Shown here piece after piece: positions 8,679 to 17,074 of a stretch of DNA of 64,000 nt. Numbering within the stretch: the stretch's first letter is position 1; the number at the start of each line of letters is the position of its first letter. The stretch covers positions 124,001-188,000 of the forward strand of contig NZ_FOCQ01000005.1 of assembly GCF_900110165.1 (NCBI RefSeq). Reading direction: 5' to 3'. The stretch is from Lihuaxuella thermophila (GTDB lineage: Bacteria; Bacillota; Bacilli; Thermoactinomycetales; Thermoactinomycetaceae). The notes under the pieces were generated by a model. The model did no database searches. It worked only from the letters and a program-made list of their open reading frames with translations, and had not been told where the DNA came from. Both the position numbers and the translations under genes were made by a program.

Positions 8679-8978
8679 ATGCATCGAGTTGTCGTTCACA
8701 TCGGACCCAAATCCTATTCACTTGAAGTACCCACTGGGGCCAATTTGCTGCTTCACGCCGTTTCGCACTCCGTCCCGATCCCTTTCCACTGTACGACCGG
8801 GCGATGCACCACATGTCGGGTTCGGATTATTTCCGGAAATGAACATCTCAATGATTTTACCGATCAGGAGCTGTATCGCTTGCCGGGAGAAGCGCTGGAC
8901 AGAGGAGAACGGTTGGCCTGTCAAATTTATGTTTACGGAGATATAACGGTGGAAGTGGCGGATGAACATGCAGGTTGA
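8679..8978 (+). CDS. 2Fe-2S plant-type ferredoxin
   Basis: A 99-aa ferredoxin. Cluster ligands are in the CTTGRCTTC segment (C-x4-C-x2-C) with the fourth Cys in LACQIYV about 40 residues later. This is the [2Fe-2S] beta-grasp pattern. The start was placed at the ATG after GGGAGAGGATTGT; an upstream in-frame ATG at 8619 lacks an RBS. The redox partner is unknown. The next gene starts immediately after its TGA, so the two are translationally coupled. Confidence 0.9.
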   Translation: MHRVVVHIGPKSYSLEVPTGANLLLHAVSHSVPIPFHCTTGRCTTCRVRIISGNEHLNDFTDQELYRLPGEALDRGERLACQIYVYGDITVEVADEHAG

Positions 8979-9458
8979 ATGATAAAGAGAGTGAAAGCGG
9001 GAGTAGCCGGAATGTTGAAAAATCTGAATATGAATGATCTGCTGACAGTGCGGAAAATCCTGAAACTTCAACGAAGATCCTATGCCGTGGAAGCGGAATT
9101 GCTCGGAACGGCGGAACTTCCGCCTCTCAAAGAAAGCGAACAGTCTCTTCAGCGTTGCGGGGAGACGTTTGTCGGCTATATGGAGAATGAGCGTTTAGCC
9201 GGTTTGATTTCCTATAAAGAACGGGAAGATCGCCTGGCTGTGGATCCGGATTTTTTTCGGCAGGGGATTGCCGGCAGGCTGCTCAACGATGTCCTCTCCT
9301 TACACGGGATACGGTGCTGGGTGGTGTCTACTGGAAAAGCGAATCATCCGGCTGTCCGTTGCTACCAAAAACACGGCTTCCGGATTACGGGGGAATCGAG
9401 AACGGATGAAGGGATCGAGATCATCCATCTAAAAAGAGACGGTTCTATTGACGGGTAA
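8979..9458 (+). CDS. GNAT family N-acetyltransferase
   Basis: A 159-aa acetyl-CoA-dependent acyltransferase. The acetyl-CoA binding motif A is recognisable as VDPDFFRQGIAGRLL, followed by motif B KANHPAVRCYQKHGFRITGE. The substrate cannot be deduced. The ATG overlaps the ferredoxin stop context (TGAATG). An in-frame ATG at 9012 with GGGAG upstream is an alternative start. A TPP riboswitch begins about 50 nt downstream and belongs to the next operon. Confidence 0.85.
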   Translation: MIKRVKAGVAGMLKNLNMNDLLTVRKILKLQRRSYAVEAELLGTAELPPLKESEQSLQRCGETFVGYMENERLAGLISYKEREDRLAVDPDFFRQGIAGRLLNDVLSLHGIRCWVVSTGKANHPAVRCYQKHGFRITGESRTDEGIEIIHLKRDGSIDG

Positions 9459-9506
9459 AATAAAAGATTGTTACAATGAGATGGATAATTGCATAGGGCT
9501 TTTTGG

Positions 9507-9596
9507 AACCACTGGGGGTGCACGTTTAGTGCTGAGAGGAACGATTTCCAACCCTTTGAACTTGACCTGGATTATACCAGCGGAAGGAATGTGGGG
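9507..9596 (+). ncRNA. TPP (THI-box) riboswitch
   Basis: The conserved core is clear: ACTGGGGGTGC, GTGCTGAGAGG, then ACCCTTTGAACTTGACCTGGAT and ATACCAGCGGAAGGA, closed by CCAC/GTGG. It lies 118 nt upstream of the tenI start and is followed by a terminator at 9625-9656. This arrangement fits TPP-induced transcription termination of the thi operon. Confidence 0.97.
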
Positions 9597-9624
9597 ATGA
9601 TTGTGTATTGACAGGAGTCAAGTG

Positions 9625-9656
9625 ACCGATATCCCCGGGGGGTATCGGTTTTTTTA
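9625..9656 (+). terminator. Riboswitch-controlled terminator
   Basis: ACCGATAcCC pairs with GGGTATCGGT and is followed by a run of seven T. It is the expression platform of the TPP riboswitch. Confidence 0.85.
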
Positions 9657-9713
9657 TTGATGAACAGAGCGGATCGCCGTTTCAGGCAATCGGGGTATGG
9701 AGGGAACAGCGGC

Positions 9714-10316
9714 TTGGAACTTCACGTCATCACACACGAAAAGCAGGAAGTGGAAGAACTCCTGAGCGTCTGGCCGAGACTCTTGCCATGGGTCGACTAT
9801 TTTCACATCAGATTTAAAAACCGGTCCTTGGATCAGGTTGGGAAGATCGCTGCCAGGATTCTTGCCGAGACCATCATCCCTCCCTCGTCTCTTGTCATTA
9901 ACAGCTATATCCAGGTGGTGGAACAGTTGGGATGTGGCGGGGTACACTTGCCGGAGCGGCAAACCGATTGGAAAGAGTGGAAACACCGTTTGCCCCATGT
10001 CCGCTGGGGGCGATCCGTTCATTCGCTGGAAAGCGCACGGCAGGCGGAAGAGGACGGACTGGATTACATCATAGCAGGTCACATCTTTCCTTCACCGTCT
10101 AAACCGGGCCAAAATCCGATGGGGTTGGACAAGCTGGCCAACATGGCGAAAAACGTGCGAATCCCTGTGATTGCCATAGGCGGAATCGGCGTCGATCAGG
10201 TTGAGGAGGTCATGCGGGCCGGTGCGGCAGGGATCGCCGTGATTTCGGCGGTCAGCGGGCATCCGTCTCCGGAACGGGTGGTTCAGGAGTTGAAAAGGAG
10301 AGGGAAACATGCATAA
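9714..10316 (+). CDS. tenI: Thiazole tautomerase TenI (ThiE-like fold)
   Basis: A 200-aa TIM-barrel protein of the ThiE/TenI family. TenI aromatises the thiazole phosphate tautomer made by ThiG, while ThiE joins it to the pyrimidine. The active-site segment reads IAGHIFPSPSKPGQNPMGL: the His after AG and the KPG loop are TenI features, whereas ThiE usually has GPVFPTxTK. The phosphate-binding IGGIGVDQVEEVMRAGAAGIAVIS is present. The start was placed at TTG with GGAGGG nine bases upstream, which gives the usual N-terminus ELHVITH; an ATG at 9660 would add 18 atypical residues. It overlaps thiO by 8 bp. A ThiE role cannot be fully excluded. Confidence 0.85.
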   Translation: MELHVITHEKQEVEELLSVWPRLLPWVDYFHIRFKNRSLDQVGKIAARILAETIIPPSSLVINSYIQVVEQLGCGGVHLPERQTDWKEWKHRLPHVRWGRSVHSLESARQAEEDGLDYIIAGHIFPSPSKPGQNPMGLDKLANMAKNVRIPVIAIGGIGVDQVEEVMRAGAAGIAVISAVSGHPSPERVVQELKRRGKHA

Positions 10317-11427
10317 GGATGTCGTGATTATCGGCGGGGGTGTCATTGGTTGCTCCATTGCCTATTACCTGGCAAAAGCAGGAGTGAAGAGCATCGTTCT
10401 GGAACGCGATCGGATCGGTGCCCATGCTTCATCTGCGGCAGCGGGGATGCTGGGGGCCCAGTCAGAGATGACCGATCCCGGTCCCCTGACCCAACTTTGT
10501 CTGTCCAGCCGTGCGATGTTTCCGTCCTTACAGGAGGAATTGCTTGAAGAGACGGGGCTGGATATCGAGTTGAACCGCACGGGATTATTAAAAGTGGCTT
10601 TCAGTGAAGAGGAAGCGGAACACTTGCAGCGTCGCGGCAGCTGGCAAATGAAGGCAGGGCAAACGGTCCGTTGGCTGGACAGGGCGGAATGCTTGGACAT
10701 CGAACAGGAGCTTTCCTCCCAAGCGGTTGGGGCACTCTTTTTACCGGAGGATTACCAGGTATCGGCCCCGCGACTCACGCAGGCGTTTGCTTTAGCCGCC
10801 CAAAAGCGGGGAGCGGTGATCGCGGAAGGTTGCCGGGTGGTTGCCGTCAGGCAGAACAGGGGAGAAATCACGGAAGTTGTCACGAATGAAGGAAATTTTT
10901 ACCCGAAATGGGTGGTGCTTGCCGCGGGTGCGTGGAGCAGGTGGATCGCGGAGTGGTTAGGTTTGAACCTGCCGGTATTTCCGATCAAAGGCGAGTCCTT
11001 GTCCATTCGGCCTAAACGCCCGCTCTTCCGGCATACCCTGTTCACGGAAAAAGCGTATCTCGTACCGAAAGCGGACGGGCAAATCATCGTGGGGGCGACC
11101 GAAAAACCCCACCAGATGGGCAAGCAAGTGTCCGCAGAAGCCATTCAACAATTGCTCCAGGCGGCGATCACAATCGTACCGGCGTTGGGAGAGGGAGAAG
11201 TGACGCGATTTTGGGCCAGTTTCCGGCCGGGATCGGAAGATGGGCAGCCTTATCTGGGCAGGTTTTCTGCTGTTTCCAATCTCTTTGTGGCCAGCGGGCA
11301 TCAGCGGAACGGAATCTTGCTCAGCCCGGCCACCGGTCATCTCATGACTCAGCTGATCCTGGGGGAAGAGCCGGCTGAGCTCAAAGCGTTTCAACCGGAC
11401 CGTATCCTGACAAGGCGACACAACTAG
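10309..11427 (+). CDS. thiO: Glycine oxidase ThiO
   Basis: A 372-aa FAD-dependent amine oxidase that converts glycine to the imine used by ThiG for thiazole formation. The N-terminal dinucleotide-binding motif IIGGGVIGCSIAYYLAKAG, the ER acidic pair after it, GIxxAGAWS-type VVLAAGAWSRW and the C-terminal GHQRNGILLSPATG (FAD and substrate binding) are all present. It overlaps the end of tenI, and 244 nt separate it from thiS, an unusually long gap within this operon. Confidence 0.93.
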   Translation: MHKDVVIIGGGVIGCSIAYYLAKAGVKSIVLERDRIGAHASSAAAGMLGAQSEMTDPGPLTQLCLSSRAMFPSLQEELLEETGLDIELNRTGLLKVAFSEEEAEHLQRRGSWQMKAGQTVRWLDRAECLDIEQELSSQAVGALFLPEDYQVSAPRLTQAFALAAQKRGAVIAEGCRVVAVRQNRGEITEVVTNEGNFYPKWVVLAAGAWSRWIAEWLGLNLPVFPIKGESLSIRPKRPLFRHTLFTEKAYLVPKADGQIIVGATEKPHQMGKQVSAEAIQQLLQAAITIVPALGEGEVTRFWASFRPGSEDGQPYLGRFSAVSNLFVASGHQRNGILLSPATGHLMTQLILGEEPAELKAFQPDRILTRRHN

Positions 11428-11671
11428 AAATGGAAGCAACTTTTGTCAGGGGAGGCAGTGATTGGCTGTAGCGCCTTCGAACCCCGAACCCGGCGGAGGC
11501 CTGAACGGTGGGAGGAAACGGATCACCTGTTTGAGCATTAACAGATTTGACCCCGCCCATAGAGAGGGGCCGGAGAGGCCGGTCTTTACTTCTTCACTGG
11601 CCTCAAGGGCACGGAGACCAACCCGGCCGGCCGCCCCGTAAGCCCAATCACAAAAATAGGGGGGATGAGCG
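11428..11671 (+). ncRNA. Candidate structured leader between thiO and thiS
   Basis: This stretch has no supportable ORF, is clearly GC-rich, and has strong internal complementarity. GGTCT (11581-11585) pairs with AGACC (near 11615), flanked by GGCC and CCGGCC, and GGCCGG/GAGGCCGG repeats lie just before. It ends at the thiS RBS. I do not recognise any named riboswitch core in it. It may be a cis-regulatory RNA for thiSG or a processing or stability element. Confidence 0.4.
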
Positions 11672-11875
11672 TTGAGGATTCAGTTAAATGGACAGGGATA
11701 TGAAGTGGCTGACGGAATTCAAACCATCGCCCATTTGTTGGAGCATTTAAACCTGGGACAGCGTGTCGTCGTGGTGGAACATAACCGGAAAGTGCTGCAA
11801 AAAGAAGATCATCCCCAAGCAGTGCTGGCAGACGGGGATGTTGTGGAAATCGTTCATTTTGTGGGAGGTGGTTAA
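11672..11875 (+). CDS. thiS: Sulfur carrier protein ThiS
   Basis: A 67-aa ubiquitin-like sulfur carrier. The C-terminus is VHFVGGG, so the essential terminal Gly-Gly for adenylation and thiocarboxylation by ThiF is intact. The beta-grasp core MRIQLNGQGYEV is present. Translation starts at TTG after GGGGGGATGAGC. The gene ends three bases before thiG. No thiF is in the window, so the activating enzyme must be encoded elsewhere. Confidence 0.93.
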   Translation: MRIQLNGQGYEVADGIQTIAHLLEHLNLGQRVVVVEHNRKVLQKEDHPQAVLADGDVVEIVHFVGGG

Positions 11876-11878
11876 TCC

Positions 11879-12646
11879 ATGCTGAAAATTGGCAAATATG
11901 AATTTAAATCGCGGCTGTTTCTGGGGACGGGCAAATTTTCCTCTCTGGAAGTGCAAAAGCAGGCGGTGAAAGCTTCAGAAACAGAAGTTTTAACCTTTGC
12001 GATCCGCCGCCTGGACATTTATAACCCGGATCAACCGAACTTTTTGGAAATGCTGGATCTCGAGCGTTATACACTTTTGCCCAATACCGCAGGCGCCACG
12101 ACGGTAGAGGAGGCGGTGCGAATCGCCCGTTTGGCCCGTGCGTCCAATTTGTGCGATATGATCAAGGTTGAAGTGATCGCCGATACCAAAACCCTTCTGC
12201 CGGATCCTATTGCCACACTGGAAGCAACCCGCATTCTGGTTGAAGAAGGGTTTACCGTATTGCCTTATACTTCCGATGATCCCGTGCTCGCCCGCAAGCT
12301 GGCCGAAGCCGGGGCCCATGCGATTATGCCGGGAGGTTCTCCGATCGGTTCCGGACAGGGACTCTTAAACCCGTCTTATTTACGGTTGATTATCGAAGAA
12401 TCACCGGTCCCCGTCATCATCGATGCGGGCATCGGATCACCTGCCGATGTGGTTCAGGCCATGGAATTGGGAGCAGACGGTGTTCTCTTAAATACAGCCG
12501 TCTCCGGGGCGAAGGATCCGGTGAAAATGGCAGAAGCGATGAAATGGGCCGTAATCGCGGGACGGCTTGGTTATGAGGCCGGACGGATTCCCAAAAAGCC
12601 CTACGCCAGTGCAAGCAGTCCGCAGGAAGGTATGCTCACATCCTGA
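11879..12646 (+). CDS. thiG: Thiazole synthase ThiG
   Basis: A 255-aa TIM barrel that condenses deoxyxylulose phosphate, dehydroglycine and ThiS thiocarboxylate. The Schiff-base lysine lies in DMIKVEVI, and the phosphate-binding loop reads [30 protein letters not shown]. Other family blocks are [20 protein letters not shown] and [12 protein letters not shown]. An RBS (GGGAGGTGG) overlaps the end of thiS. A bidirectional terminator follows, so thiF/thiD/thiC are not part of this operon. Confidence 0.96.
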   Translation: MLKIGKYEFKSRLFLGTGKFSSLEVQKQAVKASETEVLTFAIRRLDIYNPDQPNFLEMLDLERYTLLPNTAGATTVEEAVRIARLARASNLCDMIKVEVIADTKTLLPDPIATLEATRILVEEGFTVLPYTSDDPVLARKLAEAGAHAIMPGGSPIGSGQGLLNPSYLRLIIEESPVPVIIDAGIGSPADVVQAMELGADGVLLNTAVSGAKDPVKMAEAMKWAVIAGRLGYEAGRIPKKPYASASSPQEGMLTS

Positions 12647-12649
12647 CAA

Positions 12650-12683
12650 AAACCCCCCTTCTGATTTCCTCAGAAGGGGGGTT
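12650..12683. terminator. Bidirectional terminator between thiG and ftsW
   Basis: AACCCCCCTTCTGA pairs with TCAGAAGGGGGGTT, flanked by A and T runs, and serves the two convergent genes. Confidence 0.9.
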
Positions 12684-12686
12684 TGC

Positions 12687-13829
12687 TTACCCCTTAACCG
12701 TTTGGACAGCAGGGGAGGTTCTTGATTCTTTCGCTTTTTTTGTCCGATACCTCGAGATATTGAGCAGGATTCCCAGCTCGATCAGCTTGATGATCAACGC
12801 TGTCCCCCCGTAACTGATCAACGGCAGGGGAACCCCCGTCACAGGCAGGAGAGCGGTAACCACCCCGAGGTTAAAAAACGTCTCAACCGCAATTAAAGTA
12901 ACGATTCCGATTCCTAACAGAGAGCCAAACTGATCCGGTGATTGCAGGGCGATCAGCACCCCGCGCACGATCAGGAGGATGAAGAGGGAGATGAGCAAGG
13001 CGCTGCCGATAAAACCGAGCTCTTCTGCGATGATGGAAAAAATGAAGTCGGTATGTGCTTCCGGCAGATACGCCATTTTTTGGATGCTGTTGCCGAGCCC
13101 CGATCCGGTCAGCCCCCCGGGCCCGATGGCGATCAGCGACTGCGTGATCTGGTATCCTTTATCCGTCGGATCGCTTAGCGGATCCATCAACGTGTCCAGC
13201 CGTTCCTTGCGGTAATCCCCCAGAAACATCGCCCCGATGAGCACGGGAACCCCCGCCATGGCAAGGAAGAATAAATGTCTGAGCCTTACACCTGCGCAGA
13301 AGATAATGGTCATACAGGTGGTAAGAATGATGACGATGGCGCTGAAATGGGGTTGGGCATACAATAACAGGCAGACAAGGCCGATGACGGTGAGGGGCGG
13401 CAGCACAGACCGCTTGAAATGATCGATGACGGGCTGTTTCTTCACCATAATCGACGCCGTATAAATGATCATCCCCAGCTTCACATACTCGGACGGCTGG
13501 AAAGACAAGAAGTACAAATCCACCCAACGGCGGGCTCCGTTCCGGATTTCCCCGACGTGCGGAATGAGCACGGCCACTAATGAAACCAGAGAGAAGATCA
13601 AGATCATTCCCACGTATTTTCGGTATACGGTATAAGGAATATTAGAGAAAATAAAAAAGAAGAGAAGACCCACCAGCCCATATCCGAGCTGTCTTTTAAA
13701 GAAATAATAGGAATCTTGGTAATCGGTCAAACCTTTATAGTAGCTGGTACTAAAGACCATAATCAAGCCAAAGCCGAGCAAAACAAAGGTAAGAAGAATC
13801 AGCCAAAAATCTGGTTTACCTCGGTTCAT
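12687..13829 (-). CDS. ftsW: FtsW/SpoVE-type SEDS peptidoglycan polymerase
   Basis: A 380-aa polytopic SEDS glycosyltransferase that polymerises lipid II. About ten membrane segments are seen. The SEDS signatures are QPSEYVKLG, SDPTDKGYQITQSLIAIGPGG, LPEAHTDFIFSIIAEELG (with the catalytic Asp) and PLPLISYGGTAL. AHTDFIF and PLISYGGT are closer to FtsW/SpoVE than to the rodA next door. It could be vegetative FtsW or sporulation SpoVE; the sequence alone does not decide. It is transcribed divergently from rodA. Confidence 0.9.
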   Translation of the reverse strand: MNRGKPDFWLILLTFVLLGFGLIMVFSTSYYKGLTDYQDSYYFFKRQLGYGLVGLLFFFIFSNIPYTVYRKYVGMILIFSLVSLVAVLIPHVGEIRNGARRWVDLYFLSFQPSEYVKLGMIIYTASIMVKKQPVIDHFKRSVLPPLTVIGLVCLLLYAQPHFSAIVIILTTCMTIIFCAGVRLRHLFFLAMAGVPVLIGAMFLGDYRKERLDTLMDPLSDPTDKGYQITQSLIAIGPGGLTGSGLGNSIQKMAYLPEAHTDFIFSIIAEELGFIGSALLISLFILLIVRGVLIALQSPDQFGSLLGIGIVTLIAVETFFNLGVVTALLPVTGVPLPLISYGGTALIIKLIELGILLNISRYRTKKAKESRTSPAVQTVKG

Positions 13830-13984
13830 AGACGGATCTCCTTTAGCTGTATATTATTCTGGTAGGGGTTTGCTGCATCTCCTCAGCGGTTGCAGGGATT
13901 GAACCTCCGCCCGTGAAAATCGGAAAAACAGGATGCAACGTTCCGAATATGAAATAAAATTGAATGGGAGAAGGAGAGGTGAAA

Positions 13985-15133
13985 ATGAAAAAAAGCCGAC
14001 TCATCTGGCAGATCGATGTCCTGCTTCTCATGGCTCTATTCATTCTGGCAACTATTAGTATTGTTTCCATTTCCAGCGCAACGCACACCGGTGACCAGTC
14101 CTATGTAGAAAAACAGGTATGGTGGTACATATTGGGGTTTCTATTAATGTTTGCTGTTCTCCTGTTTGATTATAAAATTTTGTCGCAGGGAAGATTTCTC
14201 TATTTAATCTATGGCTTCGGCATTTTGCTCCTCTTGCTCGTATGGATTCCCGGATTGGGTGTAAAGGTCAACGGGGCACAGCAATGGATTCGGATTGGCA
14301 GCTTTCAATTTCAACCATCCGAGCTGATCAAACTCATTCTCATTTTGCTCTTTGCCAAATTGCTCTCCGAGAGAGAAACGGGGAAGGGACGCAATTCCCC
14401 CGTCTTGGGAATCATGTTGGCTTTGTTTGCGCTGCCTTTTTTCATTATTTTATCACAACCCGACTTAGGAACCGCGTTAGTTTTGGTCGGAATCTTGTGC
14501 AGCATGTTATGGGTCGGGGGACTGGATCGGAAGTGGTTTGCCTGGGGACTGTTGTTTGTCTCCGTGGCGGTAGGGGGGATTTTTCTGCTGTATGTGACGA
14601 ATCACCCCTTTTTGCATGTGATAATGGAAGAGCATCAGATCAGCCGCATTCAAACCTTTTTAGATCCCGCTTCCGATCCGACAGGAGCCGGATACCAGTT
14701 GACCCAGGCCAAGATCGCGATCGGTTCGGGTATGCTGGCAGGAAAAGGATTTCACCAAGGCACGCAGGCACAGGGAAACTGGATTCCCGAGCCGCATAAT
14801 GATTTTATCTTTGCCGTGTTTGCCGAGGAATTCGGTTTTATCGGCGGGAGTTTCCTTTTATCCGTCTATCTTGTTTTTTTCTGCCGCATGATTCTCATCG
14901 CTTCACGGGCTGACCGGCGTTTTGGGACCTATATCACCGCCGGAGTCACCGGAATGCTGATCTTTCAAGTTTTTCAAAATATCGGCATGACGCTGGGGCT
15001 GGTGCCGGTTACCGGTTTGCCCCTTCCCTTTGTCAGTTACGGGGGGAGTTCCCTCATCACCCAACTGATGGCTGTTGGCCTGGTATTAAACGTCGGAATG
15101 CGCACAGAGAACGACTTGCTCTTTCATTCATAA
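13985..15133 (+). CDS. rodA: RodA-type SEDS peptidoglycan polymerase
   Basis: A 382-aa SEDS protein with about ten membrane segments, acting with a class B PBP in lateral wall elongation. Motifs are QPSELIKLILILLFA, SQPDLGTALV, SDPTGAGYQLTQAKIAIGSG, IPEPHNDFIFAVFAEEFG and PLPFVSYGGSSLI. The IPEPHNDFIF and GKGFHQGTQ features are RodA-like. The start was set at the ATG after AGAAGGAGAGGTGAAA, not the ATG 21 bp upstream. It forms a divergent pair with the ftsW/spoVE gene across about 155 nt. Confidence 0.9.
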   Translation: MKKSRLIWQIDVLLLMALFILATISIVSISSATHTGDQSYVEKQVWWYILGFLLMFAVLLFDYKILSQGRFLYLIYGFGILLLLLVWIPGLGVKVNGAQQWIRIGSFQFQPSELIKLILILLFAKLLSERETGKGRNSPVLGIMLALFALPFFIILSQPDLGTALVLVGILCSMLWVGGLDRKWFAWGLLFVSVAVGGIFLLYVTNHPFLHVIMEEHQISRIQTFLDPASDPTGAGYQLTQAKIAIGSGMLAGKGFHQGTQAQGNWIPEPHNDFIFAVFAEEFGFIGGSFLLSVYLVFFCRMILIASRADRRFGTYITAGVTGMLIFQVFQNIGMTLGLVPVTGLPLPFVSYGGSSLITQLMAVGLVLNVGMRTENDLLFHS

Positions 15134-15255
15134 CGATGAGGACAATGTTAATGAAAATTTCACATCGATGTGTCATCGATCGGTTAGAATAAAATGACAG
15201 AGGAATGAATATTGGCCCTGCTCGTGAGTAGGATGGGAAAGGAGTAGTTGGCTCG

Positions 15256-15930
15256 ATGTTGTGGATTACTTTTCTGATTGGATTGGTCCTTACCCTCTGG
15301 GCGCAATATAGAGTCAGATCCAATTTTAAACGCTGGTCGAAGGTAGAGGCCCGGTCGGGTCTCACAGGAGCTGAAGTCGCCAGGCGGATTTTAGATATGA
15401 ACGGACTCTCCCATGTACCCGTCGAACCGGTTCGGGGAGTGCTGTCCGATCACTATGACCCGACCGTACGCGCGGTTCGCTTATCCGAACCCGTTTACTC
15501 CTCTTCGTCCATTGCCGCCATTTCGGTGGCCGCCCATGAATGCGGGCATGCTTTGCAGCATAAAGAAGACTACGGGGCTCTGGTTCTTCGCCACCGGATG
15601 GTTCCTGTTTTAAACTTCACGTCCGGGTTGGCTCCGTGGCTTTTGATGGCCGGAATTTTTTTAAGAGCTACGGGTCTGACACTTGTGGGGCTCATCTTCT
15701 TTTCCTTAACTGTTTTGTTTCACCTGGTGACATTGCCCGTGGAATTTAATGCCAGTGCCAGGGCAAAGGAAATCATGATCCGGCAAGGATTTGTGACACC
15801 CGGGGAAGAAACGGGCGTCAACCGCGTACTGGGAGCTGCGGCCTTTACCTATGTGGCAGGCGCTCTTGTCGCATTGCTTGAGTTATTGCGGTTCATATTG
15901 ATTTTCCTGGGCCAACAAAATGATGATTAA
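15256..15930 (+). CDS. yugP: YugP-like zinc metallopeptidase
   Basis: A 224-aa membrane-associated protease of the YugP/neutral zinc metallopeptidase family. The HExxH motif is present in AAHECGHALQHKEDYGAL, with a third acidic ligand plausible in LPVEFNASARAKEIM. An N-terminal membrane helix (LWITFLIGLVLTLW) and two to three further hydrophobic segments in the second half are seen. RBS GGAAAGGAG. It has its own terminator at 15954-15985. The substrate is unknown. Confidence 0.92.
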   Translation: MLWITFLIGLVLTLWAQYRVRSNFKRWSKVEARSGLTGAEVARRILDMNGLSHVPVEPVRGVLSDHYDPTVRAVRLSEPVYSSSSIAAISVAAHECGHALQHKEDYGALVLRHRMVPVLNFTSGLAPWLLMAGIFLRATGLTLVGLIFFSLTVLFHLVTLPVEFNASARAKEIMIRQGFVTPGEETGVNRVLGAAAFTYVAGALVALLELLRFILIFLGQQNDD

Positions 15931-15953
15931 CGCGAATTTCATCGGTTGAATTC

Positions 15954-15985
15954 CCCCTGTCTGGTTTCCGGACAGGGGTTTTTTG
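15954..15985 (+). terminator. Rho-independent terminator
   Basis: CCCCTGTC pairs with GACAGGGG and is followed by six T, 23 nt after the yugP stop. Confidence 0.9.
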
Positions 15986-16075
15986 TATGATCTTCCTTCT
16001 CCGTTTGGCACATATTTTTTCCTCACCCAGAGAGACTAACTGGAGAACAAATGCTTTTTCGAGGAGGAGGTTAAC

Positions 16076-16654
16076 ATGAAATTCAGCCGTTTACTCAAAG
16101 GATTTATCGTATGTTCGCTCATTTTCGTTTCTGTGGGATGCGCCGCAAACAACAATCAGGATGAGACACTGGAAAGACGCGACGGATATCGCACCACCCG
16201 GGTGGGTGATGAGCGTGGTGTGAGGAACTATTACCGGGATAATAACGTGAGAAGCAATCCTTCTTACAACATGAGAAATGTCACCGATAATGCTCGCTAC
16301 AATACGAACAACAATGTAACCGCCCAAAATTTCCGCCTCGCCGATGACGTAGCGGATGCGGTTGCCGACCTCGGCAGGGTAAAATCAGCCTCGGTCGTGG
16401 TCATGGGCAGAAATGCTTATGTAGGAGTTGTGTTAAAAGGAAATGATAAACTGACAGGACGGATGAAAGAGCGGGTTGCCGACCGGGCCAGAGATGTAGA
16501 TCCGGCAATCCGAAACGTTTACGTCTCAGCGAACCCGGAATTTGTCAAACAATTAAACCAGTACGCCACTGAATTGAGAGCGGGACGCCCTGTCAGCGGA
16601 TTGATCAACAACATGATGGATATGGTCAAACGCACCTTCCCGGAAGCGAAATAA
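16076..16654 (+). CDS. YhcN/YlaJ-family sporulation lipoprotein
   Basis: A 192-aa lipoprotein with an N-terminal signal and lipobox VSVGC (Cys22). After an Arg/Asn-rich low-complexity linker (residues about 30-80) comes the YhcN/YlaJ domain: ADDVADAVADLGRVKSASVVVMGRNAYVGVVL and RDVDPAIRNVYVSANPEFV. Members of this family sit in the forespore or spore membrane and affect germination. RBS GAGGAGG. It is monocistronic with a terminator right after it. Confidence 0.92.
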   Translation: MKFSRLLKGFIVCSLIFVSVGCAANNNQDETLERRDGYRTTRVGDERGVRNYYRDNNVRSNPSYNMRNVTDNARYNTNNNVTAQNFRLADDVADAVADLGRVKSASVVVMGRNAYVGVVLKGNDKLTGRMKERVADRARDVDPAIRNVYVSANPEFVKQLNQYATELRAGRPVSGLINNMMDMVKRTFPEAK

Positions 16655-16663
16655 GACGGAAGA

Positions 16664-16697
16664 AAACATAGGCTCAGCGCATGGGCCTATGTTTTAT
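16664..16697 (+). terminator. Rho-independent terminator
   Basis: AAAACATAGGC pairs with GCCTATGTTTT, shortly after the YhcN-type gene. Confidence 0.8.
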
Positions 16698-16779
16698 CAT
16701 TTTTTGTTTCTGTTGAGAACAATAAGATTTCATATATAATGTTGGAGAGAGCAGTTTGTACATAAGGAGTGCAGTTGAA

Positions 16780-17058
16780 ATGAAGCGTTTGACACCAATG
16801 GAAATTTTTAATAAAGATTTTAAGCAATCCATCCGAGGCTATGATATTGATGAAGTGAATGAATTTTTGGACTTGGTGATCAAAAGTTATGAAGATGTGC
16901 TTCAAGAAAATGAGTATTTAAAAGAACAGCTTCGTCAGTTGAAAAAATCGGGTACCGGACGCCAAGCCGCGGTCGCGGACCGTACCGGCCAATATGATGA
17001 AATCATTCATGATATTCTCGCCCGTTTAGACCGTTTGGAACAAATGATGCGCAGATAA
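16780..17058 (+). CDS. gpsB: Cell division protein GpsB
   Basis: A 92-aa DivIVA-domain protein that shuttles penicillin-binding protein 1 between septum and side wall. The N-terminal DivIVA-like domain reads MEIFNKDFKQSIRGYDIDEV followed by NEFLDLVIKSYEDV, then a coiled coil (residues about 45-60), a polar linker, and the short C-terminal helix DILARLDRLEQMMR that trimerises GpsB. That C-terminus distinguishes it from full DivIVA. The start ATG follows AAGGAG with ten-base spacing. Confidence 0.92.
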   Translation: MKRLTPMEIFNKDFKQSIRGYDIDEVNEFLDLVIKSYEDVLQENEYLKEQLRQLKKSGTGRQAAVADRTGQYDEIIHDILARLDRLEQMMRR

Positions 17059-17074
17059 TCAGGGGGTGAAGATC

